Part shown: positions 1-12,500 of the stretch, piece by piece
How positions within the stretch are numbered: the first letter of the stretch is position 1
How the letters are laid out: the number at the start of each line of letters is the position of its first letter
NCBI GenBank assembly: GCA_902583585.1
Contig: CACHWN010000005.1
Location: 1 to 64,000, forward strand
Direction of reading: 5' to 3'
DNA from: an uncultured Pelagibacteraceae bacterium
Lineage (GTDB): Bacteria; Pseudomonadota; Alphaproteobacteria; Pelagibacterales; Pelagibacteraceae
DNA length: 64,000 nt
The notes under the pieces: model-generated
What the model saw: the letters and a program-made list of their open reading frames with translations, nothing else
The model's database searches: none
Told to the model about the DNA's origin: nothing
Translations under genes and position numbers: made by a program

Positions 1-74
1 ACTGAGTTAAGTGATCGCATTTGACCATTCCTAATCCTTGAAAACATATCACCAATTGGGTCTGTAAATGTCAT
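1..74 (-). CDS. rpsH: 30S ribosomal protein S8, N-terminal part (truncated by left window edge)
   Basis: Reverse complement from ATG at 74 reads MTFTDPIGDMFSRIRNGQMRSLNS..., an S8 N-terminus, in the expected place after rpsN; absent from ORF track because truncated. Confidence 0.9.
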   Translation of the reverse strand, partial: MTFTDPIGDMFSRIRNGQMRSLNS

Positions 75-83
75 ATTTCTCCT

Positions 84-389
84 TTACCAACTTGATTTTG
101 TTATTCCTGGAATTTTTCCTGAAGACGCCATATCTCTAAGAGCAATTCTTGAAATTTTTAGTTTTCTATATACGCCATGTGGTCTTCCTGAAACCTCACA
201 TCTATTTCTAACTCTTATCTTTGAGGAATTTTTAGGTAATTTATTTAGTTTTAATTGCGCTTCAAATCTCTCAGATAATTCTAGTTTTTTATTATTTATA
301 ATTTTTTTAAGAGCGGCTCTTTTTTTCTCATATCTTTTCACTAACTTAATTCTTTTCAAATTTTTTTGTATTGCACTCGTTTTTGCCAT
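84..389 (-). CDS. rpsN: 30S ribosomal protein S14
   Basis: MAKTSAIQKNLKR...; spc operon position. Confidence 0.97.
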   Translation of the reverse strand: MAKTSAIQKNLKRIKLVKRYEKKRAALKKIINNKKLELSERFEAQLKLNKLPKNSSKIRVRNRCEVSGRPHGVYRKLKISRIALRDMASSGKIPGITKSSW

Positions 390-399
390 TTTATTTACC

Positions 400-951
400 T
401 CAATTTTTTTTAGTTATTAAAGGAAAATTGAATTCCTTAAGTAATTCAATTGTTCCCTCTTTATTTTTACTTGTTGTTACTATCGTGATATCTAAACCTC
501 TTATTTTATCTACTTTATCAAAGTTTACCTCAGGAAAAATAATGTGCTCTTTAACTCCAAATGAAAAATTATTTGAGTTATCAATACCTTTTGCAGATAG
601 ACCTCTAAAATCTTTAATTCTTGGTAAAGCAATATTTACCAATCTATCAATAAATTCATACATTTTATATGACCTAAGTGTAACTTTGGCGCCTGCCTTC
701 GATCCTTTTCTTGTCTTAAAATTTGAAATCGATTTTTTAAATTTTGTAATTATTGGTTTTTGTCCAGATATTAAAGCTAAGTCATCTACGCAGGCTTTTA
801 ATTTTTTCCCATCTGATGCGTCTTCACCGAGTCCCATATTTAAAATTATTTTTGATATTTTAGGTACTTGATGTTTATTTTTAACTGAAAGTTTGTTCAT
901 AAGTCTTTCAACAATCTGTTTATCATACGATGTTTTTAATCTTGGTATCAT
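400..951 (-). CDS. rplE: 50S ribosomal protein L5
   Basis: L5-type sequence; operon order. Confidence 0.97.
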   Translation of the reverse strand: MIPRLKTSYDKQIVERLMNKLSVKNKHQVPKISKIILNMGLGEDASDGKKLKACVDDLALISGQKPIITKFKKSISNFKTRKGSKAGAKVTLRSYKMYEFIDRLVNIALPRIKDFRGLSAKGIDNSNNFSFGVKEHIIFPEVNFDKVDKIRGLDITIVTTSKNKEGTIELLKEFNFPLITKKN

Positions 952-1196
952 TTATTTACCACTTTCTTTTCCTTTTTTTTTAAATCTATATTTTTTACAT
1001 TTGATTGGTCTATAAAACTTTCCCTAGAAATTATTCCACCTTTATTTTCTTTTGTGGGTTTAAGGTGTCTTTTAATCATATTAATTGCTTTTACTTTTAC
1101 TTTATTTAATTTTCTATCAATCTCCAAAATTTCACCGGTTTTTCCTTTGTCTTTACCCGAAATTATCTTTACCTGTGTTCCTTTTTTCAAAATCAT
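948..1196 (-). CDS. rplX: 50S ribosomal protein L24
   Basis: KOW-type KGTQVKIISGKDKGKTGEI; operon order. Confidence 0.96.
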   Translation of the reverse strand: MILKKGTQVKIISGKDKGKTGEILEIDRKLNKVKVKAINMIKRHLKPTKENKGGIISRESFIDQSNVKNIDLKKKEKKVVNK

Positions 1197-1197
1197 T

Positions 1198-1566
1198 TTA
1201 AAGCACCTCCGGAGCTAAAGAAATTATTTTTGTATGACCTCTAGATCTTAATTCTCGAGTAACTGGACCAAATATTCTAGTTCCAATTGGCTCTCCTTTG
1301 TCATCAGTTAAAACAACTGCGTTAGTATCAAATTGTACTTTAGATCCATCATCTCTATAAATTTCTTTCCTAGTTCTTACGACTACAGCTTTATGAACTG
1401 CGCCTTTTTTAACTTTTCCCTTGGGTATTGCGTCTTTTACGCTAATCACAATTATATCCCCCACGGAAGCGTAACGTCTTTTTGATCCACCTAAAACTTT
1501 AATACATTCCACTCTCTTAGCGCCTGTATTGTCGGCAACTGATAATTCAGTTTGAATTTGGATCAT
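1198..1566 (-). CDS. rplN: 50S ribosomal protein L14
   Basis: [28 protein letters not shown]. Confidence 0.98.
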   Translation of the reverse strand: MIQIQTELSVADNTGAKRVECIKVLGGSKRRYASVGDIIVISVKDAIPKGKVKKGAVHKAVVVRTRKEIYRDDGSKVQFDTNAVVLTDDKGEPIGTRIFGPVTRELRSRGHTKIISLAPEVL

Positions 1567-1793
1567 TATTCTACCACCTCCCAGGTTTTCTTTTTTGACA
1601 TTGGTTTACACTCGATAATCGCAACTTTTTCACCCTCTTTAAATTTATTTTTTTCATCATGGGCATGATACTTTTTTGATCTTTTGATTACTTTTTCGTA
1701 AAAAGGATGTTTAAATTTTCTTGTAACTTCCACAACGACAGTTTTATTGTTTTTTGCACTTGTTACTATTCCTTTTAAAATTTTTTTAGTCAT
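1566..1793 (-). CDS. rpsQ: 30S ribosomal protein S17
   Basis: S17 sequence; operon order. Confidence 0.97.
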   Translation of the reverse strand: MTKKILKGIVTSAKNNKTVVVEVTRKFKHPFYEKVIKRSKKYHAHDEKNKFKEGEKVAIIECKPMSKKKTWEVVE

Positions 1794-1974
1794 TATTTTT
1801 TAAGTTTGTATATAATCTTGCAATATTTTTTCTTATTAAATCAAATTGAGCCGGATTATCAATTTGATTGTTAGTTTTTTTAAATCTCAAATTAAACAGA
1901 TCTTTTTTTAAAGTAGCGATTTTCTTGACCGCTTGATCCTTTGTCAATTTTTTCACATCTTTTTTTTTTGCCAT
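1786..1974 (-). CDS. rpmC: 50S ribosomal protein L29
   Basis: L29-like; operon order. Confidence 0.93.
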   Translation of the reverse strand: MAKKKDVKKLTKDQAVKKIATLKKDLFNLRFKKTNNQIDNPAQFDLIRKNIARLYTNLKNND

Positions 1975-1978
1975 ATCT

Positions 1979-2383
1979 CTATCTTTTTATAAATTTTGTT
2001 TTAATAGGTAATTTAGCAGAGGCTTTATAAAGTGCTTCTCTTGCTACTTCCTCACTCACTCCATCTATTTCAAATATAATTCTTCCCGGTTTTACTCTAC
2101 AAGCATAATACTCAGGTGATCCTTTACCTTTACCCATTCTTACTTCAGTAGGTTTTTTAGACACGGGTATATTTGGAAAAATTCTCGTCCAAACTTTACC
2201 AGTTCTTTTCATATATCTTGTTAATGCTACTCTGGCAGCTTCAATTTGTTTACCTATTATTCTTTCTGGCTGAGTGGCTTTAAGTCCAAATTGACCATAG
2301 TTTAACTTTACTGCTCTAGAGGCATTTCCGTGAATTCTTCCCTTAAATGCTTTTCTAAATTTAGTTCTTACTGGTTGAAGCAT
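1979..2383 (-). CDS. rplP: 50S ribosomal protein L16
   Basis: [19 protein letters not shown]; overlaps the rpsC 3' end by 23 nt. Confidence 0.98.
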   Translation of the reverse strand: MLQPVRTKFRKAFKGRIHGNASRAVKLNYGQFGLKATQPERIIGKQIEAARVALTRYMKRTGKVWTRIFPNIPVSKKPTEVRMGKGKGSPEYYACRVKPGRIIFEIDGVSEEVAREALYKASAKLPIKTKFIKR

Positions 2384-3047
2384 TTTTTACCCTTTCCTTC
2401 TTTTCTTTTTCCACATCTTTAGCCATTAATTCACCTTTATAAATCCAAACCTTTACTCCGATTATTCCATATGTTGTTAACGCTTCTGCAAATCCATAAT
2501 CAATATCTGCTCTAAGCGTGTGTGAGGGGATGCTTCCATCTCGCAACCATTCGGTTCTAGCTATTTCATTCCCAGCCAATCTACCACTTAACATTACTTT
2601 TATGCCTTTTGCATTCAATCTCATTGCAGATTGCATAGCTCTTTTCATTGCACGTCTATAAGCAACTCTTTTAACTAATTGTTGAGCAATATTTTCTGCT
2701 ACTAAATTAGAGTTTAATTCAGGCTTTTTAATCTCTTTAATATTTACGTTTACATCTCCGTCTGTAATTTTCATTATATTCTTTTTTATTTTTTCAATAT
2801 CTGCACCTTTTTTACCAATCACAAATCCAGGTCTAGATGTGTGTATGGAAACAGTGCATTTTTTTGATGATCTCTCAATTATTATTTCTGAAACCCCTGA
2901 ATTAGTGATATTTTTTTTTATATAATTTCTTATTTTGAAATCCTCTATCAAATACCTGCCAAAATCCCTCTTTTTAGCAAACCACGTTGAGTCCCAACCT
3001 CTATTAATTCCAAGTCTTAGTCCGATAGGGTTAATTTTTTGTCCCAT
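2361..3047 (-). CDS. rpsC: 30S ribosomal protein S3
   Basis: [23 protein letters not shown]. Confidence 0.98.
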   Translation of the reverse strand: MGQKINPIGLRLGINRGWDSTWFAKKRDFGRYLIEDFKIRNYIKKNITNSGVSEIIIERSSKKCTVSIHTSRPGFVIGKKGADIEKIKKNIMKITDGDVNVNIKEIKKPELNSNLVAENIAQQLVKRVAYRRAMKRAMQSAMRLNAKGIKVMLSGRLAGNEIARTEWLRDGSIPSHTLRADIDYGFAEALTTYGIIGVKVWIYKGELMAKDVEKEKKERVKNASTSKN

Positions 3048-3412
3048 TACTTATTCTCCTTTTTATCCTTAACCTCTTCAAGAATGATAGTGATTCTACT
3101 GAAGGGTTTTTTTATTGGACTTGCTCTACCTTTTGCTCTTGGTCTAAATCTTTTCATAACTAAAGATTTTCCCACATACGCTTCTTTTACGAACAGATTG
3201 TCAATATCGTACTGAAAGTTGTTTTCAGCATTAGATATTGCTGACTTGACAGTTTTACTAACATCTAATGCAACTCTTTTCCTAGTAAATTCTAAATCTC
3301 TTAGTGCTATGTCTGCTTTTTTACCTTTAATATGATTTAGTACTAAAGAAAGCTTTCTAGGACTAGATCTGACATTTTTGTTTATTGCTCTTATAACGTT
3401 ATTTTTTTGCAC
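3047..3412 (-). CDS. rplV: 50S ribosomal protein L22 (GTG start proposed at 3412, not 3571)
   Basis: L22 homology begins about [33 protein letters not shown]; the first 53 aa of the ORF-track model are out-of-frame rpsS sequence; GTG at 3410-3412 overlaps the 3' end of rpsS. Confidence 0.85.
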   Translation of the reverse strand: MQKNNVIRAINKNVRSSPRKLSLVLNHIKGKKADIALRDLEFTRKRVALDVSKTVKSAISNAENNFQYDIDNLFVKEAYVGKSLVMKRFRPRAKGRASPIKKPFSRITIILEEVKDKKENK

Positions 3413-3728
3413 TAGTATCTCCCTGTTTTGTTGCTGGAGCTGCTGAAGCAGTAGCGGCAGCTTTTTTATCAGCTGGTGTGTGTCCTTTAAAAGTTCTTGT
3501 AGGAGCAAATTCCCCAAGTTTATGACCAACCATTTCTTCCGATATTGTGATCGGGATAAATGTTTTACCATTATGAATCATAAAACTGTGCCCTACAAAA
3601 TCAGGAATTATTGTTGAGTCTCTTGACCATGTTTTTATTGGCTTCTTATTTGGTGAACCTTTAAGCTTATCAATTTTTTTTAACAAGCTCGGGTGCACAA
3701 ACGGTCCTTTCCAAATAGATCTAGTCAT
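3399..3728 (-). CDS. rpsS: 30S ribosomal protein S19 with Ala/Lys-rich C-terminal tail
   Basis: [21 protein letters not shown]. Confidence 0.97.
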   Translation of the reverse strand: MTRSIWKGPFVHPSLLKKIDKLKGSPNKKPIKTWSRDSTIIPDFVGHSFMIHNGKTFIPITISEEMVGHKLGEFAPTRTFKGHTPADKKAAATASAAPATKQGDTSAKK

Positions 3729-4561
3729 TATCCCTTTCTTTTCTTCCTACGTGTAATTATAAGTTTATCACTTCTTTTAGGTCTTCTGGTTTTCAAACCT
3801 TTTGCGGACTGTCCCCAAGGAGATACGGGGCTTCTTCCTCCTGAAGTTTTACCTTCACCTCCACCATGGGGGTGATCTACTGGGTTCATTGCTACTCCTC
3901 GAGTTTGTGGCCTTTTCCCTCTCCATCTATTTCTACCAGCTTTACCTATTTTTATATTTTTTTGATCAGGGTTTGATACAACTCCTATAGTGGCATTACA
4001 TAAATTACTGACTTTCCTAGTTTCTCCTGATGCTAATTTTAAAATCGCATATTCCCCATCATATCCTGATAACGTTACAGAGGAGCCTGCTGATCTTGCT
4101 AATTTCCCACCATTTCCAGGAATTAATTCCACGTTATGAATGAGTGTTCCTGGAGGGATATCTTTTAACTCTAAAGAGTTACCAGTTTTTATTTCAACAT
4201 TTGTCCCAGACTCAATAGTATCACCCTTTTTAAGACCTTGAGGGCAAATAATGTATGTCTTTTCTTTATCTTTATATGTTATTAAAGCTATATAGGCAGT
4301 CCTATTAGGATCGTATTCAATACGTTCTACAGTACCTAAAACATTTTTCTTTTTTCGATAAAAATCAATTATTCTATATTTATGTTTCGAACCGCCACCA
4401 ATATGTCTAGATGTAATTCTGCCATTATTATTTCGTCCACCAGTAAAATTTTGCCCTTTTGTCAAAGGTTTGAAAGGAGCACCCTTCCATAATTGGCTTT
4501 TGTCAAGAACGACTGTTCCTCTTGTAGATTTTGTGTAAGGTTTAAATGATTTTAATGCCAT
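3728..4561 (-). CDS. rplB: 50S ribosomal protein L2
   Basis: L2 sequence incl. [30 protein letters not shown]. Confidence 0.98.
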   Translation of the reverse strand: MALKSFKPYTKSTRGTVVLDKSQLWKGAPFKPLTKGQNFTGGRNNNGRITSRHIGGGSKHKYRIIDFYRKKKNVLGTVERIEYDPNRTAYIALITYKDKEKTYIICPQGLKKGDTIESGTNVEIKTGNSLELKDIPPGTLIHNVELIPGNGGKLARSAGSSVTLSGYDGEYAILKLASGETRKVSNLCNATIGVVSNPDQKNIKIGKAGRNRWRGKRPQTRGVAMNPVDHPHGGGEGKTSGGRSPVSPWGQSAKGLKTRRPKRSDKLIITRRKKRKG

Positions 4562-4564
4562 AAA

Positions 4565-4858
4565 TTAAATTCCGGTTGTAAGATCTATACTTTGACCTTT
4601 TTTTAAAGTAACTATTGCTTTTTTGTACCCACTTTTGAATGATTTTTTCCCTTGTTTCATTTTTAATTTGGTTTTTTGATTAATTATGTTTACTTTAACA
4701 ACTTTAACTTTAAATATTTTCTCAATATTTTTCTTTATAATTTTTTTATTTGCTTTTACGTGGACTTTAAAAACATTTTTATTCTGTTCAGACAGAATTG
4801 TAGCTTTCTCAGTCATTATTGGATTTCTAATAGAGTCAATATAATTAATTTTTTTCAT
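4565..4858 (-). CDS. rplW: 50S ribosomal protein L23
   Basis: L23-like; operon order. Confidence 0.95.
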   Translation of the reverse strand: MKKINYIDSIRNPIMTEKATILSEQNKNVFKVHVKANKKIIKKNIEKIFKVKVVKVNIINQKTKLKMKQGKKSFKSGYKKAIVTLKKGQSIDLTTGI

Positions 4859-5480
4859 TTAAAATCCTATTTTGAATTTTCTTCGCAGAAGAAGAAGTTA
4901 TTAATACATTTTTGAATTTTAATAAATCAAAAATATTTGCACCCTCGTCTTTTATAAGTTTTACATTCTTTATGTTTCTTGCTGATTTATTAATGTTTTT
5001 GAGCGAGTCAGTATCAGAAATTATTAATGTGTTAGATAAATTGTTTTTTAATAAAAATTGATTGAATTCTTTTGTTTTTTTAATCTCCTTTGTAACATCC
5101 GCTAGAATATACAAATTTTTGTCATTATTTTTTTTGGAGAGTGTTTGTGCTAAAGCAAGTTTTTTTACCTTTTTATTAATCTTTTTCACTTTATATTTAT
5201 TTCCTTTTGGTCCGTGAGCAACTCCTCCACCAACAAAGAGTGGTGCTTTTTTACTTGCGTGTCTAGCTCCACCACTTCCTTTTTGGGCAATGATTTTTTT
5301 AGTAGATCCTCTAATTTCATTTCTTTGTTTTGTTTTTGCTATTCTTGGTTTTGCTTGGTTTAATTGCCAATCAATTACAAATTTAATTAACTTATGGTTA
5401 ATTTTTAAATTAATTAATTTGTCAGAAATTTCGATTGAGGAAGATTTAGAGCCATCAATGTTAAGTAAAGGTATTTTCAT
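4845..5480 (-). CDS. rplD: 50S ribosomal protein L4
   Basis: L4-like incl. GSGGARHASKKAPLFVGGGVAHGPK. Confidence 0.97.
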   Translation of the reverse strand: MKIPLLNIDGSKSSSIEISDKLINLKINHKLIKFVIDWQLNQAKPRIAKTKQRNEIRGSTKKIIAQKGSGGARHASKKAPLFVGGGVAHGPKGNKYKVKKINKKVKKLALAQTLSKKNNDKNLYILADVTKEIKKTKEFNQFLLKNNLSNTLIISDTDSLKNINKSARNIKNVKLIKDEGANIFDLLKFKNVLITSSSAKKIQNRILNEKN

Positions 5481-5483
5481 TTA

Positions 5484-6188
5484 TTATTTCTTCCCTTTCT
5501 TTGCAGATTGAGCTTTGATTTTTGCATCATATTTTTCTTTTAAAGTTTTTCGTCTAACATTTTTCACTGACTCTCTTAATAGTACTTCAGAATTTTTAGA
5601 TCCCGGAATTGAGCCTTTTACGTATATTAAACTATTTTCTAAATCAGATTTTATAATTTCCAAGTTCAACATTGTTCTAAATTTATCACCCATATGACCA
5701 GCCATTTTTTTACCTTTAAATACTTTACCTGGGTCTTGTCTTTGTCCAGTAGAACCATGTGATCTATGAGAAACTGAAACACCATGTGAAGCTCTTAGAC
5801 CACCAAAATTCCATCTTTTCATAACTCCCGCAAAGCCTTTACCTATAGTTTTAGATCTTACATCTATAAATTTTTTGTCTTTTAATATTTCTAAACCTAG
5901 TTCATTTCCCTCTTTATAGTTTTCATTGTTTTCAACTCTAAATTCCTTAAGAATTTTTTTGGGTTCTGTATTTTTTTTTGCAAAGTAACCTTTCATTTGT
6001 TTAGTGAGTTTAGAGTTTTTTTGTTTAAAAAATCCAACTTTTATTGCGTTATATCCTCTCTTGTCTTTAGATATCACATCCAAAACCCTTCCTTTTTCGA
6101 TCCTAATAACTGTTACAGGAACTGACTGACCTGTATCCATAAACTCTCTTGTCATTCCTATTTTGGTTCCTATTAATCCTATGCTCAT
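5484..6188 (-). CDS. rplC: 50S ribosomal protein L3
   Basis: GLIGTKIGMTREF... and HRSHGSTGQRQDPGKVFKGKKMAGHMG. Confidence 0.98.
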   Translation of the reverse strand: MSIGLIGTKIGMTREFMDTGQSVPVTVIRIEKGRVLDVISKDKRGYNAIKVGFFKQKNSKLTKQMKGYFAKKNTEPKKILKEFRVENNENYKEGNELGLEILKDKKFIDVRSKTIGKGFAGVMKRWNFGGLRASHGVSVSHRSHGSTGQRQDPGKVFKGKKMAGHMGDKFRTMLNLEIIKSDLENSLIYVKGSIPGSKNSEVLLRESVKNVRRKTLKEKYDAKIKAQSAKKGKK

Positions 6189-6192
6189 AAAT

Positions 6193-6501
6193 TTATATTT
6201 TAATTTCTATATCCACACCGGAAGCTAAATCTAATTTCATTAAGGCTTCTACAGTTTGGGGAGTTGGTTCTATAATATCTATTAATCTTTTATGTGTTCT
6301 AGACTCAAATTGCTCTCTACTTTTTTTATCAATATGAGGTGATCTTAAAACAGTATATCTTTCAATTCTAGTAGGTAACGGTATTGGACCTTTTACTTGA
6401 GCTCCAGTTCTTTTTGCGGTGTTCACAATTTCCTCCGTAGAAAGATCAAGTATTTTATTATCGTATGCCTTTAAATGAATTCTTATATTTTGGTTTTCCA
6501 T
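6193..6501 (-). CDS. rpsJ: 30S ribosomal protein S10
   Basis: S10 sequence. Confidence 0.98.
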   Translation of the reverse strand: MENQNIRIHLKAYDNKILDLSTEEIVNTAKRTGAQVKGPIPLPTRIERYTVLRSPHIDKKSREQFESRTHKRLIDIIEPTPQTVEALMKLDLASGVDIEIKI

Positions 6502-6504
6502 AAA

Positions 6505-8577
6505 TTACGCTAGTTTTTTTGTTACTTCGTCTTGAACATTTTGTGGAACTTTATCATAATGACTAAATTGCATTGTATATTGTGCTCTACCTTGTGTTGA
6601 CGATCTCAAGTTATTTATATACCCAAACATATTTGCTAAAGGTACAACTGCGTTGATGGCAGTCGCGTTTCCTCTGGGCTCGGTCGATCCAACTTGTCCT
6701 CTTCGACTATTTAAGTCACCAATAACATCACCCATAAATTCTTCTGGAGTTACTACCTCGACTTTCATCATTGGTTCTAATAATTTTAGTGTAGCTTTTT
6801 GGCAAGCCTCCCTGAAGCATGACCTGCTTGCTATTTCAAAAGCTAGAACACTTGAGTCAACATCGTGGTGCAATCCATCTAAAATTTTGACCTTATAATC
6901 AATTATTGGAAAACCAGCTAAAATCCCGCTGTCTGCTACACCTTCAACGCCTTTTTCAACACCCGGTATATATTCTTTTGGTATTGCTCCTCCTTTTATT
7001 AAATTTTCTATTTCCCTTCCTTTGCCTGCCTCTAATGGCTCAACGCTTAGTCTGACTTTAGCAAATTGTCCTGCACCACCACTTTGTTTCTTGTGTATAT
7101 ATTCCATTTCTGCATTACCTAATATAGTTTCCCTATAAGCTACTTGTGGAGCTCCAACATTTGCTTCAACTTTAAATTCTCTTTTCATTCTATCTACAAT
7201 AATATCTAGATGAAGCTCTCCCATGCCTTTTATTATAGTTTGTCCAGACTCTTCGTCTGACGAAACTCTAAAAGAAGGGTCTTCTTTCGCTAATCTTGCA
7301 AGTGCTTCCCCCATTTTTTCTTGGTCACCTTTTGTTTTAGGTTCAACAGCTATTTCAATTACTGGGTCCGGGAATTCCATTGGTTCCAATAGAATAGGAT
7401 TTTTTGAGTCACACAAAGTATGTCCCGTTATCGTATGTTTCAAACCCGCTAAAGCAACAATGTCTCCAGCGCTAGCAGTTTTGATATCCTCTCTACTATT
7501 TGCATGCATTAAAAGCATCCTACCAATTCTCTCATCTTTATCTTTTGAGGAGTTTAATATTGAAGTACCTGCGTTAAGAGTACCAGAGTATATTCTGATA
7601 AAAGTAAGTGAACCCACAAAAGGATCATTAGCAACCTTAAAGGCTAGAGCAGAAAAATTTTCTTTCTCCTCAAATTTCATTGTAACTTTATCATCTGATC
7701 CAACTTTAGTTCCTTCAATAGATTTCAAATCACTCGGACTTGGTAAATAATCAATAACAGCATCTAATAAGGGTTGCACACCCTTATTTTTAAAAGCTGA
7801 ACCTGTGAGAATAGGAACAAAGTTAAATGATAAAGTTCCTTTTCTTATACATCTGACGAGGTCAGACTCTGAGGGCTCGGTACCTTCTAAATAAGACTCC
7901 ATCAATTTTTCGTCTTCCTCTACAGCTGTTTCTACTAAATCTTTTCTATATTTTTGTGCTTTTTCTTTTAATTCCTCGGGTATATCAACATATTCAAATT
8001 TTGCTCCTAAGTCCTCATTCTGCCAAACTACACCTTTCATTTTGACCAGGTCAATAACTCCTTTAAGGTCAGCTTCTGATCCAATTGGAAGCTGTAATGG
8101 TAAAGGTTTACATCCCAATCTATCTTTAATCATATCAACACATCGGTAAAAATCAGCTCCAGTCCGATCTAGTTTATTTACAAAACAAATTCTAGGGACT
8201 TTATATTTATCAGCTTGACGCCAAACTGTTTCTGATTGTGGTTCGACTCCTGCAACTCCATCAAAAACAGCAACTGCTCCATCTAAAACCTTTAGTGATC
8301 TTTCAACTTCGATGGTAAAATCTACGTGACCTGGTGTATCTATAATATTTATTCTATGGTCTCTCCAAAAACATGTAGTTGCAGCTGATGTTATTGTAAT
8401 TCCTCTTTCTTGTTCCTGCTCCATCCAATCCATCGTTGCTGCGCCATCGTGCACTTCTCCAATTTTATGACTCTTTCCAGTGTAATATAATACTCTTTCT
8501 GTTGTAGTAGTTTTTCCAGCATCAATGTGCGCCATAATTCCTATATTACGATATTTATCTAAAGTATATTTAGTCAT
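6505..8577 (-). CDS. fusA: Elongation factor G
   Basis: [38 protein letters not shown]. Confidence 0.99.
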   Translation of the reverse strand: MTKYTLDKYRNIGIMAHIDAGKTTTTERVLYYTGKSHKIGEVHDGAATMDWMEQEQERGITITSAATTCFWRDHRINIIDTPGHVDFTIEVERSLKVLDGAVAVFDGVAGVEPQSETVWRQADKYKVPRICFVNKLDRTGADFYRCVDMIKDRLGCKPLPLQLPIGSEADLKGVIDLVKMKGVVWQNEDLGAKFEYVDIPEELKEKAQKYRKDLVETAVEEDEKLMESYLEGTEPSESDLVRCIRKGTLSFNFVPILTGSAFKNKGVQPLLDAVIDYLPSPSDLKSIEGTKVGSDDKVTMKFEEKENFSALAFKVANDPFVGSLTFIRIYSGTLNAGTSILNSSKDKDERIGRMLLMHANSREDIKTASAGDIVALAGLKHTITGHTLCDSKNPILLEPMEFPDPVIEIAVEPKTKGDQEKMGEALARLAKEDPSFRVSSDEESGQTIIKGMGELHLDIIVDRMKREFKVEANVGAPQVAYRETILGNAEMEYIHKKQSGGAGQFAKVRLSVEPLEAGKGREIENLIKGGAIPKEYIPGVEKGVEGVADSGILAGFPIIDYKVKILDGLHHDVDSSVLAFEIASRSCFREACQKATLKLLEPMMKVEVVTPEEFMGDVIGDLNSRRGQVGSTEPRGNATAINAVVPLANMFGYINNLRSSTQGRAQYTMQFSHYDKVPQNVQDEVTKKLA

Positions 8578-8583
8578 AAAAAC

Positions 8584-9054
8584 TTACCATCTAAAATGAG
8601 CAAAGGCTTTATTAGACTCAGCCATTTTATGCGTATCCTCTCTTTTTTTTATAGCTGAACCTTTGTTTTGTGATGCGTCCATTATTTCTGCATAAAGCTT
8701 TTCCGCCATTGTTTTATTTTTTCTTTTTCTCGTAGCATCCATTATCCATCTTAAAGCGAGTGCTTGGCCCCTTTTAGCTTTTACTTCTACTGGGACTTGG
8801 TAAGTTGCACCTCCAACTCTTCTTGATCTACATTCTAAATTTGGTTTTACATTAGTTATAGCTGCATTAAATATCTTTAAAGGATCTCCGTTATTTTTTG
8901 ATTTTATTTTTTCTAGCGCATCATATAAAATTTTTTCAGCGGTAGATCTTTTACCATCATACATTATTGAATTAATAAATTTTGAGACAACTTCAGAATG
9001 AAATCTTGGATCTGGATAAACTTTTCTAATTGGAGCTTTTCTTTTTCTTGACAT
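8584..9054 (-). CDS. rpsG: 30S ribosomal protein S7
   Basis: S7 sequence. Confidence 0.98.
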   Translation of the reverse strand: MSRKRKAPIRKVYPDPRFHSEVVSKFINSIMYDGKRSTAEKILYDALEKIKSKNNGDPLKIFNAAITNVKPNLECRSRRVGGATYQVPVEVKAKRGQALALRWIMDATRKRKNKTMAEKLYAEIMDASQNKGSAIKKREDTHKMAESNKAFAHFRW

Positions 9055-9059
9055 AAGTT

Positions 9060-9431
9060 TTACTTTGGTTTCTTAGCGCCGTATAAAGATCTTCTTTGTT
9101 TACGATTTGCGACGCCCTGTGTATCTAAATTTCCTCTCAAGATATGATATCTTACTCCTGGTAAATCCTTTACTCTACCACCTCTCAATAAAACGACAGA
9201 ATGCTCTTGAAGATTGTGGCCTTCTCCAGGAATATAAGCTGTTACTTCAAATCCATTAGATAATCTAACTCTTGCTACTTTTCTTAATGCAGAATTAGGT
9301 TTTTTAGGTGTAGTTGTATAAACCTTTACACATACGCCTCTTTTCAAAGGTTGTTTTTCTAAAGCCGGGACTTTATTTCTAGCTAAAGGTTTAACTCTAC
9401 TTTTTTTAATCAACTGGTTAATTGTCGGCAT
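9060..9431 (-). CDS. rpsL: 30S ribosomal protein S12
   Basis: [12 protein letters not shown]... [18 protein letters not shown]. Confidence 0.99.
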   Translation of the reverse strand: MPTINQLIKKSRVKPLARNKVPALEKQPLKRGVCVKVYTTTPKKPNSALRKVARVRLSNGFEVTAYIPGEGHNLQEHSVVLLRGGRVKDLPGVRYHILRGNLDTQGVANRKQRRSLYGAKKPK

Positions 9432-9579
9432 AAAATTATTTTGAAGTTGAAGTAAAGATAAGTTGTTATTTTTTGTTAGTGTTTAAGGTTATAAAAGACC
9501 TTACTTCTAACATTCAAAATGTGCCGTAAATTATCACTGAATTGACAAAAGTCAACATTTAAAGGGTTTTTTGATAAAT

Positions 9580-12500
9580 TTAAGCAGTCTGATCAGTAGC
9601 TGATGACGCGGATTCTAGCTCCTGTTTTTTTAATTCTTCAAGCCTCAGTTTATCCTGCTCTCTTGCTTGTTTATCCCATTCAATTTTGGTGAGGCCAGTA
9701 CCAGCAGGAACTAATCTTCCCACAATTACGTTTTCTTTAAGACCCTCAAGTGTATCTGTTTTTCCTTTAATAGATGCATCTGTTAATACTCTTGTTGTTT
9801 CTTGGAAAGAGGCTGCAGATATGAAAGAGTTTGTTTGCAACGATGCTTTTGTTATACCTAATAACACTCTTTCAAAAGTTGCAGGTTTCTTTTTTTCAGC
9901 TCTTAATTCTTCGTTTATTTTATTTATATCTAATAAGTCGATTACTTCACCAGTTAACAATTCCGAGTCTCCTGGGTCTTTCACCTCAACTCTTTTCAAC
10001 ATTTGTCTAACTATAGTTTCGATATGTTTATCATTAATTACCACACCTTGAAGCCTATAAACCTCCTGAACCTCTGAAACAAAATATTCCGTAAGTTTTT
10101 CAACTCCTAAAATTCTTAAAATATCATGTGGAGCTGGGCTTCCATCAAGAAGATATTCTCCCTTTTTAATTTTTTCGCCTTGATTAAAATTAACATGTTT
10201 TCCTTTCGGGATTAGATAATTTGAGGATTCTCCGCTAGATGAAACAATTGATATTTTTTGTTTTCCTCGCACTTCTTTCCCAAATTCTATAACTCCATCA
10301 TTTTCAGCTATTATCGCACTATCTTTTGGTCTTCTAGCTTCAAAGAGTTCTGCCACTCTTGGTAGTCCCCCTGTTATATCTTTGGTCTTTGAAGTTTCTT
10401 TGGGTAGTCTTGCTAACACGTCTCCTGCAGAGATCTTTTGCCCGTCTTTAACTGATAAGATGGTATCTGGAACTAAATAATATCTAGCCTCATTGCCATC
10501 AGCTTTTTTAATTATTTCACCCTTTTCATTTCTAAGTGTTATCCTAGGTTTTAGTTCAGAGTTTTTTGAAGAAGATTTCCAGTCTGTTACAGATTTTGAA
10601 GAAAGTCCTGTTGCGTCATCAAGTGTTTCTGTAAGAGAGCTTCCCTCCATTAAATCCATGTAATTGACTATACCACTAGTCTCAGCAATAACTGGTAGCG
10701 TGTATGGATCCCATTCAGCAATTTTTTTTCCTTTATCAATAGTTTCACCATCTTTAAAAAATAATTTTGAGCCATAGTTCACTCTGTAAATAGCAAGCTG
10801 ACGCTTATTTTCATCTTCAATACTTAATTGGGTATTTCTCCCCATCACAATTATATTTTTTTTTGAGTCTTCAATTAAATTTTTATTAATAATATTTAAT
10901 TTTCCTTTTGTTTGTGAAATTATTTGAGACTCTTCTTTAATTTGAGCAGTACCGCCTACGTGGAAAGTTCTCATTGTTAACTGAGTTCCTGGTTCTCCAA
11001 TTGACTGGGCAGCTATCATTCCAACAGCTTCTCCAATGCTTACTAGCTTTCCACGTGCTAAATCTCGCCCATAGCAAACTTGGCAGACACCTCGTGTTGA
11101 GGCACAGGTAATCACTGAATATACATTTACAGATTTGACACCAGCAGCATCAATTTTTTCACAATCAAATTCGTCAATTAGTTTATCTTTTTTAATTATT
11201 ATTTCTCCAGTTACAGGGTTTTTAATATTTTCAGCAATCACTCTACCTAATACTCTCTCGGATAAACTTACTAAAATATTTCCACCCTCAATAATTTCAG
11301 AAATAGATACGGATGATCTTTTTTTAGGATCACACTCAGACTTTGTAATTTGCACATCCTGAGCTACGTCACATAACCTTCTTGTTAAATAACCAGAATT
11401 TGCTGTTTTTAAAGCTGTGTCAGCCAATCCTTTTCTAGCTCCATGCGTAGAATTAAAATACTCCAATACTGATAGTCCCTCTTTAAAATTAGATATAATT
11501 GGTGTTTCAATAATCTCTCCAGATGGCTTTGCAATTAGACCTCTCATACCTGCTAATTGTTTCATTTGTGCTTGTGATCCTCTTGCACCGGAGTCGGCCA
11601 TCATGTAAACAGAATTTGTTTCAATTCTATCATCCTCATAAATTTTTTCGGCAGATGAAATTTCTTTCATCATTTCATTAGCAACTGTATCAGTACATTT
11701 TGACCAAACATCTACAACTTTATTATATTTTTCTCCTCTTGTAATTAATCCATCCGAATACTGTTTTTCGTAATCTTCTATTTGTTTTTTTGTATTATTT
11801 ATTAAGCTCTCCTTAGTTTTAGGAATTATTAAATCATCTTTACCAAACGAGATTCCTGCCTTAAATGCATGTCTAAAACCAAGAGTCTTAATTCTATCAC
11901 AGAAAATCACCGTTTCTTTTTGACCGCAGTATCGAAATATAGTGTCTATGACCTCAGAGACGTTTTTTTTAGTCAATAATTTATTAATTAAACTAAATTT
12001 AATATTACTATTCTTTGGTAATAAGTTTGCTAAAAGAAATCTTCCAGCTGTACTTGTATATTTTTCAAGTATTTTATTTCCTTTTTCATCTATAGTCTCA
12101 AAAGTCGAAATAATTTTTGAATGCAAACTAATTGATTTATTTTCCAATGCTTGTTCAATTTCCTCTACACTTGAAAATATAGCACTAGGTTTTTTTTCCT
12201 CATTTTCAGATGATTGTGATAGATAATAAATTCCTAAAACAATATCCTGACTAGGTACAATAATTGGTTTTCCATTGGATGGGCTTAAGATATTGTTGGT
12301 AGACATCATTAAGACTCTTGCTTCCAGTTGCGCCTCTAAACTCAAAGGAATATGAACAGCCATTTGATCTCCATCAAAGTCTGCATTAAATGCTGCACAA
12401 ACTAATGGATGAAGTTCTATTGCATTACCTTCAATTAATTTTGCTTCAAATGCCTGCACACCCAATCTATGTAACGTAGGAGCTCTATTTAAAAGTATCG

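Noticed and set aside
371-871. 166-aa plus-strand ORF
   Set aside because: Antisense shadow of rplE; no independent similarity. The same applies to plus-strand ORFs over rpl/rps/fusA/rpoB/rpoC/tuf.
9432-9579. Structured leader between rpoC and rpsL
   Set aside because: Only short (5-bp) stems and an ambiguous promoter; not enough to claim a regulatory RNA.
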